Source of the DNA: Spongilla lacustris
Taxonomy: Eukaryota; Porifera; Demospongiae; Spongillida; Spongillidae
NCBI GenBank assembly: GCA_949361645.1
Contig: OX442424.1
Location: forward strand, 3,877,563 to 3,941,562
Length of the DNA: 64,000 nt
Direction of reading: 5' to 3'
Part shown: positions 23,644 through 42,200 of the stretch, piece by piece
How positions within the stretch are numbered: the first letter of the stretch is position 1
Layout: each line of letters begins with the position of its first letter
Program-made: the position numbers and the translations under genes
The notes under the pieces: model-generated
What the model was told of the DNA's origin: nothing
The model's database searches: none
Seen by the model: only the letters and a program-made list of their open reading frames with translations

Positions 23644-23925
23644 GCCCTCTTCACTCCAGTGTCACTCCAGTGTCACATGTCCAGCCCTCTTCACTCCAGT
23701 GTCACATGTCCAGCCCTCTTCACTCCAGTGTCACATGTCCAGCCCTCTTCACCTATTCACTCCAGTGTCACATGTCCAGCCCTCTTCACTCCAGTGTCAC
23801 ATGTCCAGCCCTCTTCACCTATTCACTCCAGTGTCACATGTCCAGCCCTCTTCACTCCAGTGTCACATGTCCAGCCCTCTTCAGCTCCCAGTGTCACATG
23901 TCCAGCCCTCTGATCTTCACTCGAG
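23644..23925. repeat. Second part of the minisatellite, 29/34-bp units
   Basis: Same sequence family as 21787-22506 but mostly without the extra 11 bp. Some units carry an inserted CTATT (CACCTATTCACTCCAGTGTC). The two sides of the inserted hAT-like element therefore have different unit structures. Confidence 0.85.
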
Positions 23926-24477
23926 TGTCACATGGTGCTACACAGCAGTATTGCAATGGAAAAACATTTTAAAACCAAAACTGTAGAACAAGTTAGAAGT
24001 TTCTAGGGAATACAAGTAGGAACAGCTAGACACAAAATCAAGATTAAAAAAAGGACTAAAAAACGATGTGGCAAAAATATCAGTGGGAAGGCAGCATGAC
24101 AAGACACTGAAGGTTATTACTTGACGAATGCCTGAAAGGCTAACCCCAACAAACAAGGCGAGAATCAATGGTGAAAAAGACTGTTCTCTGCATGAACTGG
24201 AAACATCAGATAACGGCGATCTAATTAGAAAGATGCATTCTTAATACCGTACAATTACAGTGTATCGCTTCCATACACTTTTGTGGGCTAAGTACACATA
24301 TTGCATAGTATAAAACAGCGTCAGTATAATTTAAGTGCTTTAAATAGAACATGTTTCATGGTGATACGCAGAAGCTTCGTAATGAGAAAAGGGGAGTGTG
24401 CTAAGCTTAAACCCTAATGATATATGCTTTTACCTGCGCGTAAAGCTACGGGTACCGTTTGCTGTTTTGAAACAAAA

Positions 24478-24740
24478 CTAGGAACAGCTAGCGCATCCTA
24501 GTCATCGGCACCCATTGCATTGTATCGCTTTACATATCACACCAAGCAAGATAAAAACTCAACGGAGCGGATACTGGAATGACGGATTAATGATAGGAGT
24601 CCTGAATGTACGTTGCACAGACATTTACAAAAAAATAATACAATTTGGCCGCATGAAAATATCACGTGCGCTCACGTAAAATATGAATATAATTAAACTC
24701 CTGCAATAAATTTTACCCATGCCTTAACTCCCCTGAGCGA
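24478..24740. repeat. Repeat terminus, inverted copy at 35150-35395
   Basis: AACAGCTAGCGCATCCTAGT to TACCCATGCCTTAACTCCCC is found reverse-complemented at 35150-35395 with few changes, e.g. GATAAAAACTCA and CATTGCATTGTATCGC. It probably marks the end of a repeat family. Confidence 0.7.
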
Positions 24741-24764
24741 GAAAATGTCGTTTCGCATATATAT

Positions 24765-25115
24765 ATAAAATGTTATAAAAATGCTTCTCTTTTGAATCGC
24801 ACTATCTTCCGAACGGTTAATGCTATCAACTTCCTATTTTCAACACTTCATACCACACCATTTCTCTACGGTAAAATACATTTTGGGGTCTTGCACTTGC
24901 TCCGTGCTAGTATTGCAACGTTCGATACCCCACGGGGTTCAAACCGACCATAACTTTAGGTAGGAGTAATCAATTCGCTTCAAATTCGGTTTGTAGGTAC
25001 AGAGGTCCTATACCTATCGATTTGTTCTGTTCGTTAATTTTTATGTCATCCGTTACGGAGATACAGCGGCGCAAAGTTGGTACAAGTTTCCCGCTCGAAT
25101 CGCGCCGTTGTACGT
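24765..25115. repeat. Half copy of the P1 palindromic family (left arm)
   Basis: Follows the left arm of P1 from TTATAAAAATGCTTCTYTTT to TCCGTTACGGAGATACAG and CCCGCTCGAATCGCGCC, then stops at the centre. The right arm is missing. Confidence 0.7.
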
Positions 25116-26429
25116 GCGTGAACCGCTTCCATACAAAAAGTACATGAATATGCAACTACTTCCTGTGGGCTGAGACTTGGATAACTTATAGCCACACCTA
25201 TACTGCTAGCTGGGTAAGTATTTAATGAGTAAATCTATCGTGATTCGTCCCTGTCAGACTCACAGTTGACATTCGTTATCTTCTGTGTATAGATAATCGA
25301 TATGCATGGCGACGTCCACTGAAGACAAGCTCGTAAGAGTTTCAATCGGCGGACGAGATCGAGCGGTACGGATACGACGATCGATATTCAAGATACATTT
25401 GACGAGGATGGGGAGATCGAGAACGGTAGTGACGGCGGTCATACCTCTGATGATAGTGGTTGTAGGGAGTAAACAGCCGCTAAATTAGTAAAAGAGCCAC
25501 CGGCCCCGCCCCCCACACATATGGGCCCTCACTACTACATTGCAAGTCCAGACAGCAGCCCCGCATAACCAACAGATGCCATGCAGAGTCACCAACCCGC
25601 ACTATCTACGGAACCACCCGCCCATATCAGACCCGGGTCAGCCTACATGTACTAACCCTCACAAATTCAGGGCAGCCATGAACTACATGTACATGTACCA
25701 AGGGAAACCACACATGCCCCCTTCCAACACTACCAGTGGAACTATTAGCCCTCACTGCAAATGGCTTACATGTACATGTAAGCAGAATCCCATTGGTACA
25801 GCCCCCCCTCCCCCCCACCCCCACTATTGATTGTTCGCTGCAAGTTCAAGGGGCCAATGGAGCCATCCCCACACAGCAAAACCACCAGTCTCCATCACTA
25901 TAGCCTCGCAAACTTACAAATAATACCTCCACACTGCAAGTAGTGGAGCCACCAGCTCTCTTACGGATGGGGTTACCAGACCCTGCACTGCCAGCAGTAC
26001 TGTACGTACACCCGCTCCTCTCCAAACAGTGGAACCATAAGCACTCACTGCAAATGCTCCACACACTGGGACCAGCCACCTGGACCAATGGTGTCAGCTC
26101 CCTCACTGCAAGCAGACAGTATCATTGGAACCATTAATGCAAGTGAACTTAATAGCCGCACAATACAAGTAATACCTCCCGCACACTGCAAGTAGTAGAG
26201 CCACCATCTCTCTTAAATGGGCATTGTTTGTCCACTGAGGGGGGCAGGCAGCTGCCACAGGTGGGTCAATGGCTACCATTGGGTCGGCAGGGGCCAGTGA
26301 TAAGCACTGGCGTATGGTATACACGTACATGTACATGACAAATTTGCAAAGTGAGTGCGTGTATCAGTGGGGGTAGCCGCACTGTCTGAAGAATCAGTCA
26401 TTTTTTTGTTGGCACATACATGTACATGT
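25116..26429. other. No clear gene; diverged repeats
   Basis: A diverged direct repeat (CAAGTAATACCTCC...GAGCCACCA) occurs at about 25916-25965 and 26168-26217. A piece near 26230-26290 (GGGGGCAGGCAGCTGCC, CTACCATTGGGTCGGC) resembles 36250-36345 downstream, close to the second recombinase fragment. Possible DIRS-type debris. No exon is supported. Confidence 0.35.
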
Positions 26430-26645
26430 ACATGTACTTCAATGCATGCATGCGTACGTGCATGCGTGCATGTGTGTGTGTGCATATGTGTGTGTGCGTG
26501 CATGTGTGCGTGTATGTGTGTGTGCGTGCATGTGTGCGTGTATGTGTGTGTGCATGTGTGTGTGCGTGCATGTGTGCGTGTATGTGTGTGTGCATGTGTG
26601 TGTGCGTGCATGTGTGTGTGTATGTGTGTGTGTATGTGTGTGTGT
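26430..26645. repeat. Compound TG/GTGCATG microsatellite
   Basis: Irregular TGTGTGTGCGTGCATG units. It ends about 55 bp before the first recognisable ferlin exon. Frames on both strands are artefacts. Confidence 0.9.
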
Positions 26646-26701
26646 GACAGCACCAGGTGCTGTGCTCACAGCTACCAATCGCTTCTTCCTTTTCTTTGCA
26701 G

Positions 26702-34262
<7,561 letters not shown>

Positions 34263-34403
34263 TAACATTTGTGAAACCTATGTGTTCCTTTGTTGTGACA
34301 TTGTTGTGAACAGCGTTATTGGACGTTTGGACATTATTAGTGGACATTTAGCATCCTTTTGAAAAACCATTTAGTTACTATAATGAACACAACCACAGCA
34401 TGA

Positions 34404-34409
34404 AATAAA
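34404..34409 (+). promoter_or_regulatory. Candidate polyadenylation signal AATAAA
   Basis: AATAAA about 140 bp after the ferlin stop codon, followed by A-rich DNA. Position fits a short 3' UTR. Confidence 0.45.
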
Positions 34410-34481
34410 AAATTTAAAAATAATTAAAAAATAATTAAATAATTAATAATAATTTGCTAATTATAAAATAATAATAATAAC

Positions 34482-35051
34482 CAGGGATCCCAGTGCGCTC
34501 GTTGCCCTGACAATGCCCTTGACCCCCTTGGACACCATGCCATCACTTGTAAGCGTGAGGGTGATGATGTGGCACGACACAACACCCTTCGTGATGTTCT
34601 GGCTGAAACATGTCACCGGGCCCATCTTGGTGTCCAAGTGGAAGCTGGCAATGACCTCACAGCCGATCATAGCCACACCTGTCCTGCTGACCTTCTGTTG
34701 ACTAACTTGGCAACAGGCAAGACAGCTGCCTTTGACATTTCTGTAACCTCTCCGCTTAACACACATACCCTAATGGAAGTGGGAGTGTCTGCAGGATCAG
34801 CTGCCCTAGCCACTGAAGGCAGAAAGCACAAGGCCAATGATCCAAAATGCAAAGAACATGGCTGGTTGTGTGTTCCCTTGGTAGCTGAGACATATGGTGC
34901 ATGGGGAAACGAAGCTATTGAAGCCTTCTCTCGGCTGGATTCACGGCTTGCCACTCTAACATGTAGGCCCAAGTCAACCATCCTTGGAGACTTCTATGGG
35001 AGGCCATCTAGAGAGGGCCAATGCCACTGCCATACTCACCAGATTAACTAA
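34482..35051 (+). pseudogene. RLE domain fragment of the RT-RLE retroelement family (copy 2)
   Basis: One open frame of 190 codons corresponds to roughly the last 190 residues of the retroelement at 4437-7175. It keeps the Cys/His cluster (CARCPDNALDPLGHHAITC) and CPADLLL-x-FDISV, i.e. PAD-x14-D. The RT part is absent, as in a 5'-truncated insertion. The homology starts immediately after an ATAATAATAATAA stretch (34467-34480), a junction that would fit insertion into an AT-type simple repeat. Because the frame is intact, the insertion is not very old. It lies 220 bp beyond the ferlin stop. Confidence 0.8.
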
Positions 35052-35142
35052 GGGCAGCTGATCCTGAAGACACTCCCACTTCCATAAGTGTATGTGTGTT
35101 AAGCGGAGAGGTTACAGAAATGTCAAAGGCAGCTGTCTTGCC
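34716..35142. repeat. Inverted duplication of ~91 bp of the RLE fragment
   Basis: 34716-34806 (GGCAAGACAGCTGCCTTTGA to GGATCAGCTGCCCT) reappears reverse-complemented at 35051-35142. The second copy starts right at the stop codon of the fragment and ends where the GGGAGTTAAGGCATGGGT repeat terminus begins. Confidence 0.8.
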
Positions 35143-35149
35143 TTTGGGG

Positions 35150-35395
35150 AGTTAAGGCATGGGTGCAGGAGTTTAATTATACTCATATTTTACGTGACAT
35201 TTTCATGCGGCCAAATTGTATTATTTTTTATAAATGTCTGTGCAACCTACATTCAGGACTCCTATCATTAATCCGTCATTCCAGTATCCGTTCCGGTGAG
35301 TTTTTATCTTGCTTGGTGTGATATGTAAAGCGATACAATGCAATGGGTGCCGATGACTACTAGTAGGATGCGCTAGCTGTTTCTAGTTTTGTTGA
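35150..35395. repeat. Repeat terminus, inverted relative to 24478-24740
   Basis: Starts GGGAGTTAAGGCATGGGT and continues GCAGGAGTTTAATTATA; collinear with the reverse complement of 24478-24740. Confidence 0.7.
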
Positions 35396-36180
35396 CTTTG
35401 ATTTGTTGGTCATGATGGCAACCCGGGAAGCAATAAAGGAGAAAGTGTTGCATGCTTCAGCTCCCCATGCTCCATATGTCTCATACATAATAATCGATTT
35501 TATTTTTTATTTCAGAGTGTATTAATCAGAGTGTATAGATTGTACTTTTTTAAATTTCATAAACATAGATACCTGGAGTATTGGGTGGTTACTGGAGAAA
35601 CACAGTGAAAAGTGGGTCGCAATCAACTCTTTAATTCGAATTGATTTGATGCCTGATGCAAAATGTTTATCATCCTGTATCAGAATATTAGGTGACAAAT
35701 CAATTGTAAATCATAACTTGACTAATTCAACACATCTTCAAACATCACTGACATTGGAGCAAGATTCTACATCGCAGCTGCGCGTGCAATGGTCATTTCT
35801 AAAGATAAAACGTCAAACCCACTTGCTCCATCGAACAGCACTTTTTCCACATGCACACACATGCACACACTTGCACACACACATGCATGCACATGTGCAC
35901 ACACAGACTCACACAACACACACATGCACACACATGCTCACACGCACACACCTGTTTAGCATATTGCAAGATAAGTGGAAGCACTTTACAACCCCACCCC
36001 TCACTTAGAGGCATACAACTCACAATTCCGCCATGTCGGCAATTTTAAATGGCTGCCCTGGTGCCACCACATCATCTTCATTGAAACATTAAAACACCAT
36101 CATGGGATTGCGCTCTTAATGACAACACTGCAGTACCTTCACTTTCAGCATCTGTTGATGCGGACGGTTCTTAATGCCAT
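35396..36180. other. No gene seen; CA-rich tract
   Basis: A compound CACATG/CACACA microsatellite lies at about 35850-35953. Frames through it are artefacts. No exon recognised. Confidence 0.4.
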
Positions 36181-36465
36181 CTAATTGCTCTTACAGGCTG
36201 AGTAAATGTACCCCCTACCCCATGCTAAGAATGGTGGAGTGTTTGGCCCATAATGGGGGCAGGCGACAGCCGCAACCAGACATGTAGCAGCTGTGCCTCG
36301 TACCACTGGGCCTACAGGGACCAATGGGTGACGCTGGTCACCATTGGGTCGGCCTGTGTCCCAAACCAAGACGCTGGTCATGGTTTGGTGGCTGTCCCAG
36401 GGTAGAAGCCCGGAGGGTGTCACCCAAGTGAAACCCCCAAAATGGTTGGCGATTAGGATATGGTT

Positions 36466-36924
36466 TCAGGTTTGAGGAGTAGGATATACAGCATGGGTAC
36501 ATACAACTGGGTAATTGTTACGTGCGGCCATGGTTCTAGTGTCAGATGGGTGGGTCAGGGGATGACGGATGTAGGTCCAGTACACTGAACTTCGCCATCT
36601 GCCAAGCTTCTGGATGGTGTCCAAGGGAAGTCCTGCTCTGGCAGCTGCCGTGGCTGCACCAATACGAAGACTGTGTGTGTTGTACTTGGCTGGGTTGTAG
36701 CCGCATTGCTCCACCAAGGATTGGAAGGTGGAGCGGAATCTCTTGGACGTAAGTGGCCTCCCGTCTCTAAAATGGAAGAGGGGCGATGAGTGGGTTGGAC
36801 AGCGACAGCATCCTATGCAGGCCTCCATTGCTGCCACTGGACACGTGTGCCTGCAGTCGGTACGCCCAATGCAGATAGTGGTGCCCTTGCCCATCGCAGT
36901 CAAGGCTATGACTGGCGTGAGCAA
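36466..36924 (-). pseudogene. Tyrosine recombinase C-terminal fragment (DIRS/Crypton-like)
   Basis: This 152-residue frame has the catalytic C-terminus complete: THSLRIGAATAAARAG (His-x2-Arg), LGRWRSSVYWTYIRHP (second His-position Trp and the Tyr nucleophile region), and the lead-in SSPLFHFRDGRPLTSKRF. It is about half identical to the fragment at 18577-19060, so the two are from related but distinct elements. The N-terminal half and any RT are missing. Upstream on its strand, 36900-36985 consists of a 35-bp tandem repeat (AGTCAAGGCTATGACTGG) that extends into the frame. Confidence 0.75.
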
Positions 36925-36985
36925 CTGGCCGCAGTCAAGGCTATGACTGGAGTGAGCAACTGGCCGCAGTCAAGGCTATGACTGG
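36900..36985. repeat. 35-bp tandem repeat, ~2.4 units
   Basis: AGTCAAGGCTATGACTGGNG followed by TGAGCAACTGGCCGC is repeated in direct orientation at the 5' edge of the recombinase fragment. Confidence 0.8.
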
Positions 36986-37255
36986 AGTGCTGTCCCCATG
37001 GAGCCCTCGCTTAAATACAATACAAACCTGTAACCATATCGACAACAGTTTGGGATGATTTGATTGGATACGGGGTGTTATGGGGAGAAGGACGCCCTGC
37101 AATGCTATTGGGCACTCATGCACAGCGGGTGGGATCGTTCATTGCATGCATCTGCCAAAACATGTTTACATCTGGCCTTAGCAACGTCACTATAGTCAGC
37201 TTAGTAACACTATATAACACAGAGCAACTCTCTGCATTAAACTTAGTTTACTACC

Positions 37256-37817
37256 ACTTATGCAGTTTCCCCCCCACTTTAATTATTGCGTTTACGTAAT
37301 TATTTTTAAAATGTAATGCGTGTGGTACTAATTTGACTCTTTATGTAAGAGGGAGGGGTACCCCTCCCTCACCCTCCCCACTTTCTTTTTACACGTAGCC
37401 AACACTCCGTGAAATGAAATAAAAAGGGGAGGGTGAGGGAGGGGGAACCCCTCCCTCCTTTGGTGGTAAGGTTGAGCAGCCGAGCATTGTATGTATGGTT
37501 AACCTAGGTTGTTGTATGCCGCCCAAAGGTCCGACCGATATTATAGTAGTTCCCCGGTGCACAATGTTGGCGAATTATTGGCAGAAAGCGTAGCAGCATC
37601 ACGACGGTCTACAGTACTGGCTAACTGGACATAAAAGCAACTTTCAAACTAACTACACAACTAACAACCTCAGTAGGAAGAAGCGGAGGAATAGAAACAG
37701 TACATGTAGCAACAGCCATCGTAATAAAGCAGGTGGTTATCATTATACGTAAATAAACATACAAGCATTACGTAAACGCAATAATTAAAGGGGGGGGGGG
37801 GGGAAACTGCATAAGTG
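37256..37817. repeat. Inverted-repeat element, ~560 bp
   Basis: CACTTATGCAGTTTCCCCCC and TTTAATTATTGCGTTTACGT at the left are mirrored at the right (TTACGTAAACGCAATAATTAAA, then a G tract and GGAAACTGCATAAGTG). A second inner inverted repeat around GGGGTACCCCTCCCTCACCC lies at 37350-37465. The element ends 13 bp before the last VPS10 exon found, inside its intron. No transposase. Confidence 0.65.
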
Positions 37818-37830
37818 CCCTAAACTTTAC

Positions 37831-39171
37831 CTTGAAACATAAAGGTATCTTCCATCGATGTTGAATTTGTAAGCTATCAAGTCCACAGCTACAGGAAGAT
37901 GGATGCGATCATTTCAATAAGCCACACCCACATCCTGTCATCACTTGGATAAGCCACACCCACACCGTTTTACCCCCCCCCCCCCCCCAGTGCAACGCCC
38001 CTCTGTCCTCACCTTCACTCTTTTTGAGTTGCAACGTTGTGGCGATACAAAGGGTTAATTGGACTGTGGTGCTCCGATTGAATAGTAGAGATACTCAAGA
38101 GATGGGTGGGTGGGGCCAAAGGCACTAACGGAAAAAATAGTTATGGTGCCCAGACCTCTCTAAAAGCAGGGTACCCAGACCCACATACAACATCTGGGGC
38201 CACTCACAAAGACAACTTTGGACCAAGAGTTGCCAAGGTTGCCAGTGGAGTACAGCTGCAACAACAAAGGAGCATCACGTGATGGGCACGCCCACAAGCC
38301 ACACCCACAGCAGCAGACAACAGTGCCTCTACCTCTCCCCCAGGACCAGAGTGGATGGTGTGCGGTGGCTCAGGAAGATGTCACTCTCAGGGGTAAAGCT
38401 AGCTGTGGGTAACTTGCCCCAGCTATGTCCTGCCTCGCTGGAGACATACAAGTACTGTTTTGATAAGGACACGATTGTAACCTGAGGGAGGAGAGGGGCG
38501 GTGCCCCATATGTGCTCGAGGGGCGGTGCCCGCACACGTGATCAAGGTTTGGCACTCACAGTTTTGGGGTCGACAGTAGATACCCTCATGGAGAGAGGGT
38601 ACACAGGTTCAGCTATAGCCGAATCATCCTTGTCAAAGCGAAAGACCCCGTGTCCTACGACATAGCTACGGGTGGGAAATGTGTCATACTATAGCTGAAC
38701 AGGGGGGGGGGGGGGGAGGGGGGTCCCTCGTACCCTCTCCAAACAGTGGTCCTCGTATCATCCGATGCTACTATCAACGCCATCTGTACAAACACAACAT
38801 TCAAACTAAACACACGCACCTCCCGGCGGGGTCAAACACTCACATCTTTGCCGACCCACAAGGCCTGCAAACTTTCCGCAGTTTCTCCGAACATTTCCTG
38901 AAGTTACCCGGGGAATACCCGCGAAAATCACACTCACATAATTGCCTCGCATAGTGATACTTACAGGGTTAACGGAAAGGACTTTATCCGCAGGCAGTCC
39001 GCAGAGGCTGCCCACAAGTACCTCCGCGGACCTGCGTGGCGCCTCGCCAGCGTGTTCCCGCCTAACGTAAGAAGGCGCAGAAACAGAAAGCTTTCTGTAT
39101 GATGAAGTCCGAACTGCGTCTTTGCGAAAAGACGTGAAGCTCAGCGCCAAAGTACTCGTGAGTAGCGCCAA
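37831..39171 (-). CDS. VPS10-domain (sortilin-family) receptor, N-terminal exons
   Basis: VPS10 receptors sort ligands between Golgi, endosomes and cell surface through a ten-bladed propeller. Minus-strand exons with good splice sites: 38560-38688 (YDTFPTRSYVVGHGVFRFD), 38333-38481 (YLYVSSEAGHSWGKLP, an Asp-box-like S-x-D/E-x-G-x-S-W), 38208-38255 (LYSTGNLGNSWSKVVF, a second Asp-box), 38013-38063 and 37831-37888 (VDLIAYKFNIDGRYLYVS). A possible first exon is 38965-39171, starting at ATG 39171; its product is basic and not an obvious signal peptide, so it is the least certain. Some neighbouring exon phases do not match (38333 to 38208; 38208 to 38013), so exons or bases are missing. Downstream exons are cut off by repeats below 37.8 kb. 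Confidence 0.6.
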
Positions 39172-39276
39172 GATGAAGTAGTCTCTAGAACGTTGTCCTC
39201 AGCAGGTGATGAGCCATCAATCCATTTCAATATTACTACGAAAAAAGGCGGAGCGCACGAATAAATCGAAATAAAT
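39172..39276. promoter_or_regulatory. Candidate bidirectional promoter
   Basis: Only 105 bp separate the minus-strand ATG (39171) from the plus-strand ATG of the CFAP20DC-like gene (39277). Any promoter for both must lie here or overlap their 5' ends. No TATA box is evident. Confidence 0.4.
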
Positions 39277-42200
39277 ATGTTCAAGAGCGAGTACCAGGTA
39301 TATCTGTAGGTGAGAGAGTGACGGTCCGTATTTGAACAACACTCTCAACAGGGCGGCTCACATATGGAAGTTTTTAGCTCCCAGGGTAGCGACCCCGCGG
39401 GGAGGTGAAAGCTTCAAGGGCCCGTGCGCAAAGAGTACGATAAGTCAACGAAAAGTTACGTCTTCATATTGGAAGGCGGGAACAGTACCAGCATGGCCAG
39501 AATGCAGCTGCCTAAGAGCGAGAAAAGCACATGTAGGTGGCTTTGAGAGCGGGCTTTGGGTGTGAGCGCTAAGCCCTTCTTGGCCCGCAGTACATGGTAC
39601 CTTCTACAGAGCTGTTGTGTGTTCCAGCTCCTGGTGGCTTTGGAGCTAAGGTACTAGGACACTTCGTTGGGTGAACGCGCCATCAGGCATGCACCCCCCT
39701 CCCTCCTAGTGTGCTGGACAGTGGAGGCAGTAGGCGGAGGCTACATTTCTCCACGACACCTCCGTGGACCCGCTCAACGCTCGAGTGCCGCTACCTGGGC
39801 TGGTGACAGAGGAGGTGTGTGTGCGTGTGCGTGTGTGTGTGTGTGTGTGCGTATGTGTGTGTGTGTGTGTGTACGTGAGATGTGTTGTGGGTGTGGCCTC
39901 ATGCCCCTAGTGATGCTGGTAGTGTTCGAACTGTCATGTTGCTGAGATTGCACGGTACATAGATAATGTCATATTGCTGGCACATATAATTGATGTCCAG
40001 CCATGTCCAAACAAAATCCTTGTTATCCTGACATTTGTATGACCTGTAGAAAACATTACTATCTTCACTGTGTTGGGTGACCATTATGACCTTGAGCAGT
40101 GGGATGTGATGCTGTACGAGTTATATACATGCCTTACATACAAAGACGCACTATATAACACTATTAATAACTGCGTGTTTATAATAACCACATAACAGTT
40201 ATGCTGAGAGCCCTTGCACTACAGTGTACCAGATTCATGCTGTAATATTACGTAACTCAACAAATACACATGTATTTACATTTAGCCTTCATCTGGTGAC
40301 TTGCTAAGAAGATAGATCCAGGTGGCATTAGCCTGTGATGCTTAGCCTGTGGGTCATCCCAGCACTTGAGATGTCCTGCTGCTTATGTAATTATCAGCCA
40401 AGTCACAAGTACCTGTGTGTCAGCTGAAGCACGTGATACTGGGTCATGTGACTGCTGCAATCTGATTGGTAGCACCTGAATTCTGGTGCTACATGTAGCA
40501 CACAGAATGTTGCCTAAAGTCTCCAGACGTAATGTTGCTTCCCATAATACAGTTTGTTGAAATTAGACTTACATGTATGTATTCAAGTGGTTAATTGTGT
40601 TGCATTCTTTTATGGACACCTGTACTAGAGCATTTCAAGGAGGTGTGTGTGCATATGTGACTCCTCCCTCCCCTCAGTGGTGTGTGTGCATATGTGACTC
40701 CTCCCTCCCCTCAGTGGTGTGTGTGCATATGTGACTCCTACCTCCCTTCAGTGGGTCAATCTTTCCCTGGACTTGGATTCCTATGTGGCTGGTCTGTTCA
40801 AAGGGCACACCTTCCGGTCCCTTGAAGGTATCTCCATCGGGGGCAGCTGCCTGCTCAGGAGGATCTTCACTCTTCATGACCTTCCACCTGACACTGTCAG
40901 CTAGGAGGAGAAGGGGGTGGAGCCTATCCCCAAGGGATACCAGACGGCTTCTGGGGTGACCCTACACACACAGGTATCCCTGTTGCCATGGTGCACGGGA
41001 CATCACCAAGATGCTCTTTAATAAAGGTGTTCCAATGTCAAGCTGTGTCTAGACCACTCCCACTATCACATGATGCTGCAGAATCAGGTAAGGACCCCAT
41101 GGCCACTCCCATGGCCCTGTCTCCCTTGGTTACCCTTCCCCTTGGTTACTCAGGTAGGTCTAGCCATGTGGCCTTTGGTGCCAAGATCCCTGTACCAGAG
41201 CACATAGTGAGCAGAGAGGCAAGAGGATCACATGACAGCAGAGGATCACATGACAGTAAGCCTCACACCATGTGCCCCCTCCCCCCATACACCAAGTGCC
41301 CCCTCCCCATACCTTGTACTCCAGGCTACATCTTACATTCTCTGTAGGTGACAATTCATTCACTTGCTTCTAAAGTAACAAAACCACACCTACCCAATCA
41401 TCCTGCTGTTGCCCATACCAAAAGAAGACATGACACTAAGGATAGCAGGGGACAGCCATCAAACAGAGATAGGTCTGGGCACCATGCATTGGGAGTAGGT
41501 GGAATAAGAAGTTAAACCAAGTTAACCGACGAGACCAACAGCACGCACGCACGTGAGCATCGCCCTAGCGATATTCCAATACTACATTGCGCCTGCACGA
41601 ACCAGTGTTCACCACATTGCCAGTCGCGCAGACAGATTTCTCTCTCATTTTTTAATGGTTTGTTCTCCATTATCCACTGCAGATGATGTGATACTCTGGG
41701 CAGGAATCTGGCACCGTACGACTGGGGGGTGCCATCTCACCACACCCCCAAACATGGTGCTACGAGGCTAATCACGTGACCCAGGGGAACGGCCAATGGT
41801 AGACCTTAACCCTTAACTCACGGTCGGCACACATCGACCACCTCGAGCGTTAGAAGGTTAAACACATAGCCACATGCCCAGTGAAGTGGACCACGCCCCC
41901 AGTGAAGCTGACCACACACCCAGTGAACCCAGTGCAGCGGACCACCCTATCATGCCTGATGAGGATCTCCATGGTAACCAGGGGTCTGATGAGGGGCTCT
42001 TAATAGCTGCTCTGCAGAGGTTGGATGTGGCCACCCCACGACCCACGGCCCCTCCCAGCTCAAAGGAGGCTCCAATTGGGGTGGCCAGTGATGGTGATGT
42101 GAAAACACAGTTCTTTGAGTACCAGTCCCCACCTCGTTCTGCTGGCCTAAGGCAGGCTGTGCTTGGACCAGCAGAGGGGGGGCGTGGCCCCCAGCTCCAC

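Noticed and set aside
21787..23925. CRISPR-like array
   Set aside because: Repeats are contiguous with no unique spacers, no cas genes, and the context is eukaryotic.
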